From: Bacteroidales bacterium
GTDB taxonomy: Bacteria > Bacteroidota > Bacteroidia > Bacteroidales > F082
DNA: 64,000 nt
Direction: 5' to 3'
Assembly (NCBI GenBank): GCA_013141455.1
Contig: JABFQW010000003.1
Location: 1 to 64,000 of the forward strand
Below are positions 17,401-26,531 of this stretch, one piece after another. The translations under genes were made by a program, and so were the position numbers. The notes under the pieces were generated by a model, which was not told the origin of the DNA, searched no databases, and saw only the letters and a program-made list of their open reading frames with translations. How positions within the stretch are numbered: the first letter of the stretch is position 1; the number at the start of each line of letters is the position of its first letter.

Positions 17401-18203
17401 AATTGTAAACTATTGTTTAATAAAAAGTTATCCCAATCTAATCCTACCTGAAAATTCTCACGGAATTGCAGCAGATCTCCGGCAACGAGCTTCGCTATTT
17501 TCACTTCCTCAACAGCAGGTGTTGCCATCGATACAATATTTCCTTTCGGATCGATCAAACATGAATCGCCTGAATAGTTGTTTCCTTGAAAATCGCTTCC
17601 AATCCTATTCACACCCAACACAAAACACTGATTTTCAATTGCTCTTGCGATTATCAGTTGCTTCCAGGGGTAAGCCCTGACGGCAGGCCAGTTGGCAACA
17701 TAAATCAATAAATCAAAATCAAAAATATCATTTTGGTATCTGTTTCGGCTCCAGACCGGAAACCGCATATCATAGCAAATCAACGGTCGTATTTTCCAGC
17801 CTTTCAGTTCGGTATGAAGTAATATTTTGCCGGGTTCGATATGTTTATGTTCGCCACCCATGCGAAAAACATGCCGTTTGTCATAGGTTTCAAACGTACC
17901 ATCAGGGCGCATCCATACAAAACTATTGAAGAATTTGTCTTCTTTTTTCATCAGGAAACTACCGCAAACGACCGTATTGGTTGTGCTGGCAATATTACTC
18001 ATCCAGGCAATTGTTTCGCCTTCCTTTGTCTCAGCAAATTGGTTTGGATCGACAGGAAATCCTGTGGTGAAAGTCTCGGGCAGAACGATCAGGTCAACAT
18101 TTTCGCTAAGACCATAGATTTTTTTTTCGAAAGCAATCCGGTTGGCAAGCGGGTTTTCCCAAAGTAAGTCAGCCTGTATGTAAGCAATTTTTAAATCCTG
18201 CAT
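17397..18203 (-). CDS. Nitrilase-family amidohydrolase, likely omega-amidase (YafV-like)
   Basis: The 268-residue protein has the nitrilase catalytic triad in order: Glu in VLPETF, Lys in TYDKRHVF, Cys in LICYDMRFP. The length and these motifs fit omega-amidases, which hydrolyse alpha-ketoglutaramate or alpha-ketosuccinamate. Its start overlaps the aminotransferase gene by 13 bp. Such amidases commonly pair with glutamine- or methionine-using aminotransferases, removing the 2-oxo-acid amide and pulling the transamination forward. Confidence 0.87.
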   Translation of the reverse strand: MQDLKIAYIQADLLWENPLANRIAFEKKIYGLSENVDLIVLPETFTTGFPVDPNQFAETKEGETIAWMSNIASTTNTVVCGSFLMKKEDKFFNSFVWMRPDGTFETYDKRHVFRMGGEHKHIEPGKILLHTELKGWKIRPLICYDMRFPVWSRNRYQNDIFDFDLLIYVANWPAVRAYPWKQLIIARAIENQCFVLGVNRIGSDFQGNNYSGDSCLIDPKGNIVSMATPAVEEVKIAKLVAGDLLQFRENFQVGLDWDNFLLNNSLQL

Positions 18204-19348
18204 AAAATTTCGGCTGCTTTCAGGAGAGTTTCTTCTTTTTTTGCAAAACAGAATCGTAACAGTCGGGCATCGTTCGACATACTGTAAAAGGGTGAAAGCG
18301 GCACACTCGCAATTTTATGCTCCAACACCAACGATTTCGCATATATCAGATCTGTTTCATTGTTAATATCCGAATAATCGAGTAATTGAAAATATGTACC
18401 GTAACTCGGCACGACTTTAAAACGTGAATTTTTAATATTTTCGATGAAGAAGTCGCGTTTATTCTGATAGAAAATATTGAGACTGGTATAGTTTTCAGGG
18501 TCTTCAAGGAAATCGGCAATAGCATATTGTATCGGGGTATTCGTTGCAAAAACCGTGAACTGATGCAACTTACGAAACTCAACGGTCAATCGTGCCGGCG
18601 CCAGCACATAGCCTGTTTTCCAACCGGTAGCATGAAAAGTTTTACCGAATGAACCAACTACTAAGCTCCGGCTGAGTAATTCCGGAAAACGGCAAACACT
18701 CTGGTGTATGTGTCCGTCAAAAATCAGATGCTCATAAACTTCATCGCTCAACACGATGATATCGCTGTCATGCGTCAGTTTCTCAAGTTCGGTAAGGTCT
18801 TCCTTCGAAATCAAACTTCCGCTTGGGTTGTGCGGACTGTTGATGATGATCATGCGCGTGCGGTTCGACAACATACGTTTCACTTCGCCCCAGTCGATAT
18901 GAAAATCGGGTAATTTCAGTGTACAATATTTCACCAATCCTCCAAAAGCTTTCACGGCAGGAGCGTAACAGTCATAAGCAGGTTCAAAAATGATAACCTC
19001 ATCACCATCGCGCACAAAAGCACTGATGGTAGTGAAAATAGCCTGGGTTGCGCCTGCGGTAATCGTTATCTCAGTTTCAGGGTCATAATCAACATGATAT
19101 GTTGCGCTTATTTTTTCGGTAATGGCTTTTCGCAAGGGTAGAACACCGGGCATCGGCGCATATTGGTTGAATCCTTTTTTCATATAATGATTCACCTTGG
19201 CAATCAGCTTTTCGGAAATAGGAAAATCGGGGAAACCCTGCGAGAGATTTATAGCGTCATGTTCGACTGCCAGTTTCGACATAACGGCAAAAATGGATGT
19301 TCCTGCTGAGGGAAGTTTGGACTGAAGTTCACCGGTAAATTCGGGCAT
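18191..19348 (-). CDS. Class I/II aminotransferase (YbdL/kynurenine-aminotransferase-like)
   Basis: The 385-residue PLP enzyme has the fold type I set: INLSQGFPDFP, NQYAPMPGVLPLR, TAGATQAIF, IINSPHNPSG, VLSDEVYEHLIFDG and the PLP lysine in SFGKTFHATGWK. The SQGFPDF and YAPMPG motifs point to the YbdL/glutamine transaminase K subgroup, which transaminates methionine or aromatic amino acids. Coupling to the omega-amidase supports a glutamine or methionine salvage role. A good promoter precedes it. Confidence 0.92.
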   Translation of the reverse strand: MPEFTGELQSKLPSAGTSIFAVMSKLAVEHDAINLSQGFPDFPISEKLIAKVNHYMKKGFNQYAPMPGVLPLRKAITEKISATYHVDYDPETEITITAGATQAIFTTISAFVRDGDEVIIFEPAYDCYAPAVKAFGGLVKYCTLKLPDFHIDWGEVKRMLSNRTRMIIINSPHNPSGSLISKEDLTELEKLTHDSDIIVLSDEVYEHLIFDGHIHQSVCRFPELLSRSLVVGSFGKTFHATGWKTGYVLAPARLTVEFRKLHQFTVFATNTPIQYAIADFLEDPENYTSLNIFYQNKRDFFIENIKNSRFKVVPSYGTYFQLLDYSDINNETDLIYAKSLVLEHKIASVPLSPFYSMSNDARLLRFCFAKKEETLLKAAEILCRI

Positions 19349-19366
19349 AAATTGTTTTTATTCAAA

Positions 19367-19397
19367 CAAAAATAGGATTGATTCTTGTATTTAACAA
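19367..19397 (-). promoter_or_regulatory. Promoter of the aminotransferase operon
   Basis: On the minus strand, TTG at 19397-19395 and TATTTTTG at 19374-19367 are 20 bases apart, matching the Bacteroidota TTG-N19-21-TAnnTTTG promoter. The -7 box ends 19 bases before the start codon. Confidence 0.65.
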
Positions 19398-19647
19398 CTT
19401 TATGCAGCTTATTATGAAAATTTAAATAAACATCGCATCGGAACAAACTCAAAGTCAACCAGATGTTGGGTGATAAAAATTAACAAATCTGATCGGGTAC
19501 CGGGCTAAATCATTTCATTTGAGTATGTTGTGAAGTGTATTGAATAAACAATCGAATGTTAATAATTCCTTCATACAAGTGAAGCCGAACGGCCTGGTAA
19601 ACGCCATAACTTTACCATAGTGATTCGCACCAAAAACAAAAGCTGAT
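19398..19647. other. Divergent gap between the aminotransferase and phoH genes
   Basis: No gene or RNA is visible in this stretch. No clear -7 box was found for the phoH-family gene. Confidence 0.35.
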
Positions 19648-20985
19648 ATGCCCGTATCGAAATCCAAAACAAAGAAAATATTTGTACTCGACACTTCTGT
19701 GATCATTTACAACCACAATGCCATTAACACCTTCGACGACAATGATGTAGCCATCCCGATAACAGTGCTTGAAGAACTCGATAATTTCAAAAAAGGGAAC
19801 GATACCAAGAATTTTGAGGCGAGGGAGTTTATTCGTTTCATGGACAAGATTTCGGGTAAATATTCAATGAAAAACTGGCGTCGGATTAATGGCCCGACAA
19901 AAGGGAGATTTAAAGTGATCATGGATGAGAACAGCAAATTAGATGCACGTGCCATTTTTGGCGGTGACAAACCCGATCACCGCATTCTGAATGCTGCACT
20001 CAAACTGGCCGAAGAGCATCCTGACCAGCATGTTATCTTAGTAACCAAAGATGTCAACCTGCGGTTGAAAGCCAAATCGATGAGCCTGCAGGCCGAAGAT
20101 TATGAAACCGGTAAAATCAAGGACCTGGAATTGCTTTACACGGGTAAATCTTCGCTGGATGATGTAAATCCGGAGACGATCGATAAGCTCTATACGCAAG
20201 GTTTCTGTAGCCTGGAAGACATTGGATTGACTACCGCTTTACCGAATCATTATTTCATTTTAAAGAGTCAGAAAAATTCTACCCTTGCTTACTTCAATCC
20301 TATCACCAATCGTATCGAACGTATCGAAAAACATCCTGTTTCGCACATTATGCCACGCAATGCCGAACAGGTGTTTGCCTTTCATGCGCTGATGAATCCC
20401 GAGGTGAAACTTGTGACGCTGCAGGGTGTGGCAGGAACCGGAAAAACTTTACTCGCCATGGCAGCAGCATGGGAACAGCGCCGCGATTTCAAACAGGTTT
20501 ATCTTGCACGCCCGATCGTTCCGCTGAGTAATAAAGATATTGGATTTCTGCCGGGTGACATAAAATCGAAGCTGAATCCATATATGGAACCACTCTGGGA
20601 TAATTTGAAATTTATCCAGCACCAATATGGCGAAGAGGATAAAGAATACAAACGCATAACGGAAGCTGTTGAAAAAGAGAAACTTGTGATTACACCATTA
20701 GCCTATATCCGTGGAAGAAGTATTTCGAATGTGATATTTATTGTGGATGAAGCCCAGAACCTGACGCCACACGAGGTGAAAACCATTATTACACGCGCAG
20801 GTGAAAACACGAAAATCATTTTTACAGGTGATATCTTTCAGATTGATACTCCTTACCTCGATTCACAATCGAACGGACTCTCTTATCTTATCGACAAAAT
20901 CAAGCACCATGGCATTTATGCCCATATCCGGCTCGAAAAAGGTGAGCGATCCGAATTGGCCAATCTGGCGAATGAATTGTTGTAA
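19648..20985 (+). CDS. PhoH-family PIN-ATPase (YlaK-like)
   Basis: The 445-residue protein joins an N-terminal PIN nuclease-like domain (FVLDTSVIIYNHNAI at the start, acidic residues further on, including LVTKDVNLRLKA) to a C-terminal PhoH ATPase (Walker A GVAGTGKTLLA near 265, Walker B FIVDEAQNL, FTGDIFQID). This is the PhoH2/YlaK arrangement, linked to RNA unwinding and cleavage. Motifs of both halves look intact. It is a single gene, far from any PIN antitoxin, and does not belong to the nearby RHH/PIN pair. Confidence 0.92.
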   Translation: MPVSKSKTKKIFVLDTSVIIYNHNAINTFDDNDVAIPITVLEELDNFKKGNDTKNFEAREFIRFMDKISGKYSMKNWRRINGPTKGRFKVIMDENSKLDARAIFGGDKPDHRILNAALKLAEEHPDQHVILVTKDVNLRLKAKSMSLQAEDYETGKIKDLELLYTGKSSLDDVNPETIDKLYTQGFCSLEDIGLTTALPNHYFILKSQKNSTLAYFNPITNRIERIEKHPVSHIMPRNAEQVFAFHALMNPEVKLVTLQGVAGTGKTLLAMAAAWEQRRDFKQVYLARPIVPLSNKDIGFLPGDIKSKLNPYMEPLWDNLKFIQHQYGEEDKEYKRITEAVEKEKLVITPLAYIRGRSISNVIFIVDEAQNLTPHEVKTIITRAGENTKIIFTGDIFQIDTPYLDSQSNGLSYLIDKIKHHGIYAHIRLEKGERSELANLANELL

Positions 20986-21349
20986 AACAATTCAACCCGT
21001 AATTTGAACTGCCCCAATGCAACGAAATCACTAATATTGTAGCGGTGATAATATCTGAGTGAGTTTTATCTTAATATATACAATCTTGAATCAAAGTCGT
21101 TTAGTTAACAGAATCATTAAAAAATTAACCGCTAAGAACCGCTAAGTTCTACGCAGAGACCCGCAAAGATGTTTGACAATTCTTGACTCTGCGGCACTCT
21201 GCGCCTCCTCAGTGAACTTTGTGGTAAAAACTTATAAAATTCAAAATCCTTAAATATACGTCATTGAATTATAAATTGTTGTATTTCAGGATCTATCAAT
21301 GTTATCTTTCAGGTCATAGTATTGATATTCAATAAATAAAATTAAAATT
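20986..21349. other. Repeat-containing gap upstream of the menC-type gene
   Basis: No gene is visible. The central part is the inverted copy of the dispersed repeat. The last 50 bases before the start at 21350 are very A-rich, a common Bacteroidota translation leader. Confidence 0.5.
21120..21253 (-). repeat. Dispersed intergenic repeat, copy 2
   Basis: Read on the minus strand it matches 2383-2541, with the identical core GCCGCAGAGTCAAGAATTGT and matching ends (AGGATTTT... and ...GCGGTTAA). It lacks about 24 bases present in copy 1. Confidence 0.8.
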
Positions 21350-22459
21350 ATGCGCGTCGAACGGATCGAATTATGGCAAACAAACATGGAGTTGGTAAGC
21401 CCGTTTGTTACCTCGTATGGCATCGAACACTTTGTTGAGCATATCATGGTACGCATTGATGCCGAAGGCGTTACAGGCTGGGGAGAATGTGTGGCCGAAG
21501 GAACACCATTTTATTCTTACGAAACCGTTACCACTGTCTGGCATATCATGCAGGATTTTCTAATTCCGGCAATCATAGGCAAAGACCTGAAAAAAGCATC
21601 GGATTGTGTTAGCTTGTTCGAAAAAGTTCGTGGACACCGCATGGCAAAAGCAGGCATCGAAGCGGCACTTTGGGACGTTTTCGCAAAAGCCGGAGGTTTT
21701 TCATTGTCAAAAATGCTGGGTGGCACGCGCAATAGCATAGATGTTGGCGTGAGTATCGGAATACAATCTTCAGAAATTGAATTACTTAAAAAGATTGATG
21801 CTTATCTGAAAGAAGGTTATAAACGGATTAAAATCAAAATTTCTCCCGGACACGACCTTGCTCCGGTGAAGGCAGTGCGAAGGCAATTTCCGGATATATT
21901 GTTTCAGGTTGATGCCAATTCGGCTTACACGCTTGCTGATATTGATTTGTTCAAAAAGATGGACGACTATAATCTGTTGCTGATTGAGCAACCGCTTGGT
22001 TACGAAGATATTCATGAACATTCGAAACTACAGAAGGAAATAAAAACCGCTGTTTGCCTCGATGAAAGTATTCTGTCTTTAGCCGATACACAGGCTGCCA
22101 TTGGGTTGAACAGTTGCCGGATCATCAACATCAAACCCGGACGCGTTGGCGGTTTCACCGAATCGAAACTGATACATGATTATTGCCAAACTATGAAGGT
22201 TCCGGTTTGGCATGGAGGTATGTATGAATCAGGCATTGGCCGTGCCGGAAATGTTGCGCTTGCCTCTTTGCCAAACTTTACGTTGCCTGGTGATATTTCG
22301 GCAAGCAAGCGGTATTACAAGGAAGATATCATTGAGCCTAAGTTTGTTGTAAATCAGGATGGTACGATGGATGTTCCGCAGGGACCTGGAATCGGTGTGA
22401 AAGTAAACGAAAAAGCACTGAAAAAGGTGACAGTAAAGAAGGCGGGGTTTTCTAATTGA
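21350..22459 (+). CDS. menC: Enolase-superfamily o-succinylbenzoate synthase / N-succinylamino-acid racemase type
   Basis: The 369-residue protein has the enolase-superfamily catalytic set of the OSBS/NSAR branch: KIK (161-163), metal ligands D188 (FQVDAN), E213 (LIEQP) and D238 (CLDES), and K262 in NIKPGR. The WHGGMYESGIGRAGN segment is typical of the promiscuous OSBS/NSAR proteins, and the 369-residue length matches that branch rather than the shorter gamma-proteobacterial MenC. OSBS dehydrates SHCHC to o-succinylbenzoate in menaquinone synthesis. The other men genes are 24 kb away at 45980-50600, so the menaquinone role is likely but not proven. Confidence 0.83.
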   Translation: MRVERIELWQTNMELVSPFVTSYGIEHFVEHIMVRIDAEGVTGWGECVAEGTPFYSYETVTTVWHIMQDFLIPAIIGKDLKKASDCVSLFEKVRGHRMAKAGIEAALWDVFAKAGGFSLSKMLGGTRNSIDVGVSIGIQSSEIELLKKIDAYLKEGYKRIKIKISPGHDLAPVKAVRRQFPDILFQVDANSAYTLADIDLFKKMDDYNLLLIEQPLGYEDIHEHSKLQKEIKTAVCLDESILSLADTQAAIGLNSCRIINIKPGRVGGFTESKLIHDYCQTMKVPVWHGGMYESGIGRAGNVALASLPNFTLPGDISASKRYYKEDIIEPKFVVNQDGTMDVPQGPGIGVKVNEKALKKVTVKKAGFSN

Positions 22460-22508
22460 TTCCTTCTGGCAAAAAAAATGTCATTCATTGGCAATATTAG
22501 ATAATCTC

Positions 22509-22539
22509 TTGCCTTTGACGTATAGAATGTTTACTTTTG
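22509..22539 (+). promoter_or_regulatory. Promoter of the RHH/PIN toxin-antitoxin pair
   Basis: TTG (22509-22511), a 20-base spacer and TACTTTTG (22532-22539) match the Bacteroidota promoter. The -7 box ends 19 bases before the antitoxin start codon. Confidence 0.65.
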
Positions 22540-22558
22540 TACGTAATCTTTTTCAAAA

Positions 22559-22804
22559 ATGGAAACAAAACTGACACTAAGATTGAATAAAAACATCATC
22601 AATAAGGCCAAAAATTATGCGCATCTGCACAATATCAGCCTTTCGAAGATGATTGAGTCTTATCTTGATTCGATTACTAAACAGGAGAAAACGACCACTG
22701 AAATTTCTCCATTGGTCAAAAGTCTGAGTGGTGTAATCAGCCTCGAACAGGATTATGACTATAAAGAGGATTATTCATCTTTTCTGAAAGAGAAATACAA
22801 ATGA
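22559..22804 (+). CDS. Ribbon-helix-helix antitoxin (DUF6364-like)
   Basis: The 81-residue protein opens with LTLRLNKNIINKAKNYAHLH, a strand-helix pattern of RHH DNA-binding antitoxins, and continues with SLSKMIESYLD. The second half is acidic and probably wraps the toxin. It overlaps the PIN gene by 4 bp (ATGA), the standard toxin-antitoxin layout. It likely represses its own promoter. Confidence 0.82.
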   Translation: METKLTLRLNKNIINKAKNYAHLHNISLSKMIESYLDSITKQEKTTTEISPLVKSLSGVISLEQDYDYKEDYSSFLKEKYK

Positions 22805-23217
22805 GAAAGCTTTTTCTCGATACCAATATCGTCATTGACCTCCTCGCAAAACGAGAACCTTTCTATGAAGAAGCTGCTGTATTGTTTACAATGGCAGACA
22901 ATAAAGTGCTACAATTATTTGTTTCAGCGCTAACATTTGCCAATACGAATTACATTTTGCTTCATGTAATGAAACCGGAAGAGGCTAAACTGATTCTTCG
23001 AAAGTTGAAATTGATCGTTCATGTGCTAAGTCTCGATGATAAAATTGTTGGATTATCACTTAATGATAATGGTTTTAGCGATTACGAAGACGCACTTCAA
23101 TATTATACGGCACTCGAAAATGGTGCCGATGCAATCATCACCAGAAATCTTCGGGATTTTCAGAAGGCAAAAATGCCTGTAATGACTGCTTCGCAATTTT
23201 TGAAGAGTATTCTATAG
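22801..23217 (+). CDS. PIN-domain toxin (VapC-like)
   Basis: The 138-residue protein is a single PIN domain. FLDTNIVIDLL at the N-terminus supplies the first Asp, DYEDALQY the next acidic pair and ITRNLRDF the C-terminal acidic residue, so the active site looks intact. VapC-type toxins cleave RNA, often tRNA, when free of antitoxin. It is translationally coupled to the RHH antitoxin. Confidence 0.87.
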   Translation: MRKLFLDTNIVIDLLAKREPFYEEAAVLFTMADNKVLQLFVSALTFANTNYILLHVMKPEEAKLILRKLKLIVHVLSLDDKIVGLSLNDNGFSDYEDALQYYTALENGADAIITRNLRDFQKAKMPVMTASQFLKSIL

Positions 23218-23279
23218 TTATGGCGAATCGTAATTCTTAACAATAAATGGTAATTTCGCCCCTGATTTCTGATTGAATT

Positions 23280-24080
23280 ATGGACCTCTTTTTTCGCCGT
23301 TACGGAACCGAAGGCAACCCACCGCTTGTTATTCTGCATGGACTTTTTGGCATCTCTGATAATTGGGTTACTTTCGGTCGACGCATTGCCGACGAAGGCT
23401 TCGATGTGATTATTCCCGACCAACGCAACCATGGCCATTCGCCGCACAGCGATACCTTTAATTATCTGGCCCTTACCGATGATATTTACGATCTGATCGA
23501 AAGGCTCAACCTGCGCAATGTACGGCTCATCGGGCATAGCTTGGGCGGCAAGGTAGCCATGCGATTCACCCTCGAGAACCAGTTGTTAGTTTCGAAACTG
23601 CTGGTGATTGATATCAGTTTGAAAGCCTATGGCGACCGACCTTTTCACCGGAATATCATTGCTGCCATGCAATCGGTCGATTTTAACAGCATGAACACAA
23701 GAGCAGATGTTGAGTATCATTTGTCGGAACGCGTTGAATCGGAACGGATCAGACAGTTTCTGATGAAAAACCTTTACTGGAAAGACAAAACCACCCTTGC
23801 CTGGCGAATCAATCTCGAAGGAATTGAAAAAAACCTTGGTGAAATGTTCGATGCCATCGAAACCGGTATCCTGTTCGCCAAACCAACATTATTTATTCGT
23901 GGCGGACAGAGTGATTATATTCTCCCCGAAGATTACCCGAAGATAAGGGCCAATTTTACCAGAGCTGAGATTTTCACCATCGAAAACGCTTCCCATTGGG
24001 TTCATGCCGAAGCCCCTGAACAATTTTATCAGTTGGCATCCGGATTTCTCACCGGACAACCCGACTGGTATAAGGAATAG
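23280..24080 (+). CDS. Alpha/beta hydrolase (YbfF-like esterase)
   Basis: The 266-residue protein has the alpha/beta hydrolase set: oxyanion region LHGLFGISDNW, nucleophile elbow GHSLGGKVAM (Ser near 88), and a late His in ASHWVHAEAP. The length and the HGLFG motif place it with YbfF-type thio- or acyl-esterases. Some menaquinone clusters include a MenH-like hydrolase of this fold, but the LFG motif fits YbfF better. It converges with tatC across 6 bp. Confidence 0.87.
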   Translation: MDLFFRRYGTEGNPPLVILHGLFGISDNWVTFGRRIADEGFDVIIPDQRNHGHSPHSDTFNYLALTDDIYDLIERLNLRNVRLIGHSLGGKVAMRFTLENQLLVSKLLVIDISLKAYGDRPFHRNIIAAMQSVDFNSMNTRADVEYHLSERVESERIRQFLMKNLYWKDKTTLAWRINLEGIEKNLGEMFDAIETGILFAKPTLFIRGGQSDYILPEDYPKIRANFTRAEIFTIENASHWVHAEAPEQFYQLASGFLTGQPDWYKE

Positions 24081-24086
24081 CCTTTG

Positions 24087-24914
24087 TTAAGCCGCAGCCG
24101 CCTGTTGTTTCTTATAAACCCTGCTCGAAACAAGGATACTTAACTCATACAATCCCACAAGCGGTATCGTTGTTAATATTTGCGTAAACATATCAGGCGG
24201 AGTGATGATAGCCGCAATTATCAGTAGGATAACTAAGGTATATTTACGGTTCTTTTTAAGGAAAGCCGGCGTCACAATGCCTATTTTTGTTAGAAAAAAT
24301 ACTAAAACCGGCAGTTCAAACACCAATCCAATTCCGAAATTCAGCGAAACGAAAGTTGAGATATATGAAGTCAGTGATATCTGATTCGATACCATATCGC
24401 TTACCTGATAACCGCTGAAGAAATTGATGGTCATCGGGATGATCATATAAAAACTGAAAAGGGCGCCAATGAAAAATAACAAGGAACTCGCAATAATTGC
24501 CCAGCCCGAAAGGCTTGCTTCTTTAGCATGTAACGCAGGACGGATAAATCGCCATATTTGTGAAAGAATGAAAGGAAAGGCCACAAAAACACCGGCGATG
24601 AACGAAATATACATATGTGTCATAAACTGCCCCGACATATTCAGGTTGATGATCTGCATACCGGAATTATCCATACAAATACCTTCAATTGAGAAATAAT
24701 TGCCTGCCCAGCAAAAGAACTTGTTGGTTAAGAAATCTGATTTGGTTGGCGCCAGTACAATAGAATCAAAAATAAACTCGCGGTTCAGAAAAGCGATGAC
24801 ACTCAGGATAGTAACCGCCAGGGCACTTCTTACCAAAACCTTACGCAGTTCTTCCAGATGGTCCCAAAACGACATTGTTTTTTCATCTTGCGGAAGCGGG
24901 TTTTTTTCGGCCAT
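24087..24914 (-). CDS. tatC: Twin-arginine translocase subunit TatC
   Basis: The 275-residue protein has six membrane segments. The N-terminal MSFWDHLEELRKVLVRS is the TatC signature that binds twin-arginine signals, and the conserved first periplasmic loop and FVAFPFILSQIWRFIRPAL follow. It forms the receptor of the Tat pathway with TatA/B, which are not in this window. The insertion after the first membrane segment contains FFCWAGNYFSIEGICMDNSG, which adds two cysteines and makes the loop longer than usual. A minus-strand -7 box lies 20 bases upstream. Confidence 0.95.
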   Translation of the reverse strand: MAEKNPLPQDEKTMSFWDHLEELRKVLVRSALAVTILSVIAFLNREFIFDSIVLAPTKSDFLTNKFFCWAGNYFSIEGICMDNSGMQIINLNMSGQFMTHMYISFIAGVFVAFPFILSQIWRFIRPALHAKEASLSGWAIIASSLLFFIGALFSFYMIIPMTINFFSGYQVSDMVSNQISLTSYISTFVSLNFGIGLVFELPVLVFFLTKIGIVTPAFLKKNRKYTLVILLIIAAIITPPDMFTQILTTIPLVGLYELSILVSSRVYKKQQAAAA

Positions 24915-24933
24915 GAATCATTAATTTGAAGTA

Positions 24934-24941
24934 CAAAACTA
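24934..24941 (-). promoter_or_regulatory. -7 box upstream of tatC
   Basis: On the minus strand this reads TAGTTTTG, matching TAnnTTTG, 20 bases before the tatC start. No proper -33 element is seen, so tatC may also be read through from the arsenic genes. Confidence 0.4.
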
Positions 24942-24965
24942 CAAAAGTCGTCAATACCTGCCGAT

Positions 24966-25352
24966 TTATAATTTTCGCTTCTTTTTCAACTGGCACATAC
25001 ATGCACCGGTGAGCGTTTCGGTAAGGTTAATCCCGGTTGGCAGACTGGCCCTTTCCCAATCGACCATGCCACCTGACAGGTTTCCAACTGTCTCAAAACC
25101 ATGATCAAGAAGCATTTTCGCGGCTTTTTGACTGTTGATTCCGGAGGAATCTGCACAAATAAAAAACAAGTTTTTTGGCAATTCATCAATCATTTCTGAA
25201 AGTTTCTCAAATGGGATGTGTATGCTGCATGGCACCGCAAACTGCTTAAATTCATGCAGATATTCAATGCGTATATCCAACAGAACTGCCTTACGATTTT
25301 CAAGATGATCGAAAGCCTCCTTTGCTCCAAAATGTATTATTTTGTTTTCCAT
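24966..25352 (-). CDS. Rhodanese-domain protein
   Basis: The 128-residue protein is a single rhodanese domain: VLLDIRIEYLHEFK at the start, HIPFEKL, then the active-site loop FFICADSSGINSQKAA, with Cys near 71, and GGMVDWE at the end. The loop is CADSSG rather than the common CRSGxRS. A basic tail (GACMCQLKKKRKL) carries two further cysteines as CMC. It is the last gene of the arsenic unit, 17 bp after ACR3, and may handle sulphane sulphur or thiol-bound arsenic. That role is inference. Confidence 0.8.
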   Translation of the reverse strand: MENKIIHFGAKEAFDHLENRKAVLLDIRIEYLHEFKQFAVPCSIHIPFEKLSEMIDELPKNLFFICADSSGINSQKAAKMLLDHGFETVGNLSGGMVDWERASLPTGINLTETLTGACMCQLKKKRKL

Positions 25353-25369
25353 CGTTTTAACAATGTAGT

Positions 25370-26440
25370 TTATCTCGTCTGAAAGTACTTTCTTTTGAAA
25401 TAAAAAGCAACATTCACCAAACCAATCATCACCGGGACCTCTACCAACGGACCGATCACGGCCGCAAATGCTTCACCCGAATTCATTCCGAAAATGGCAA
25501 TCGCAACAGCAATGGCCAATTCAAAATTATTACTGGCTGCTGTAAACGAAAGCGTTACAGATTGCTCGTAATTTGCACCGACCTTTTTGCTCATGAAGAA
25601 TGAAATCACGAACATTGTTACAAAATAAATGAGTAATGGGATCGCGATTAACACCACATCGAGCGGTATTTTAACAATATATTCACCTTTGAGTGAGAAC
25701 ATAACGATGATCGTGAAGAGTATTGCAATAAGCGTCAACGGGCTTATTTTCGGGATAAATTTTGTATGATACCAGACTTTGCTTTTCACACGGATCAATA
25801 TAAAACGGGTAAGGAAACCGGCAATAAAAGGTATTCCAAGGTAAATAAAAACGCTTTCAGCTATTTGTCTGATGGTTATTTTGGCAACGGCTTCGCTTGT
25901 AGGAATGTCGAACCAGGCAGGAGCAATGGCGATAAAAAAATAGGCATACACCGAAAAGAATAGTACCTGAAATACACTATTAAAGGCTACCAATCCGGCC
26001 GCATATTGCGTATCGCCTTTGGCAAGGTCGTTCCAGACAATTACCATGGCAATGCATCGGGCTAATCCAATCATGATTATACCATACACATAAGGTAAGT
26101 TGGCGTTGTTTTCGCCCGGAAAGAATTTGAAAAGCAATATGGCAAGTGTAAACATCAATACCGGACCGATGATCCAGTTTTGAATCAGCGATAAACCAAG
26201 TATTTTAGTGTTGCGAAACACTTCGCCCAACTCTTCGTACTTCACTTTAGCCAAAGGTGGATACATCATGACAATCAGCCCGATGGCAATGGGGATATTG
26301 GTTGTTCCGGATGACATACTGTTCCAGAATTCGGCAACAGAAGGATACAGCCAACCTGAGAATACGCCGATAAACATGGCTGAGAAAATCCATAAAGTCA
26401 GATATCGGTCGAGGAATTTTAATCGTTTTTGTGAGGGCAT
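25370..26440 (-). CDS. ACR3-family arsenite efflux permease
   Basis: The 356-residue protein has ten membrane segments and the ACR3 hallmarks: [19 protein letters not shown], the essential Cys in [14 protein letters not shown] and a late EVPVM. It exports arsenite from the cytoplasm, driven by the membrane potential. It sits downstream of ArsC, which makes arsenite from arsenate, with a four-helix-bundle gene inserted between. Confidence 0.95.
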   Translation of the reverse strand: MPSQKRLKFLDRYLTLWIFSAMFIGVFSGWLYPSVAEFWNSMSSGTTNIPIAIGLIVMMYPPLAKVKYEELGEVFRNTKILGLSLIQNWIIGPVLMFTLAILLFKFFPGENNANLPYVYGIIMIGLARCIAMVIVWNDLAKGDTQYAAGLVAFNSVFQVLFFSVYAYFFIAIAPAWFDIPTSEAVAKITIRQIAESVFIYLGIPFIAGFLTRFILIRVKSKVWYHTKFIPKISPLTLIAILFTIIVMFSLKGEYIVKIPLDVVLIAIPLLIYFVTMFVISFFMSKKVGANYEQSVTLSFTAASNNFELAIAVAIAIFGMNSGEAFAAVIGPLVEVPVMIGLVNVAFYFKRKYFQTR

Positions 26441-26454
26441 TTTTTTTAATTTAA

Positions 26455-26531
26455 AAATGGTTCAATTTGAAAATGAGACAATGTGACAATTCGATAATTC
26501 GACAATGAAAAAATTCGTTGTCTCACCGAAC
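26455..26531. repeat. Degenerate A/T repeat, left of the four-helix gene
   Basis: Repeated GACAATT/ATTCGAYAATT blocks occur at 26477-26506. Inverted versions (AATTGTC) stand on the other side of the four-helix gene at 26931-26979, so the gene is bracketed by imperfect inverted repeats. Confidence 0.5.

Noticed and set aside
23280-24080. MenH assignment for the alpha/beta hydrolase
   Set aside because: The HGLFGISDNW motif and separation from the men genes fit a YbfF-type esterase better.
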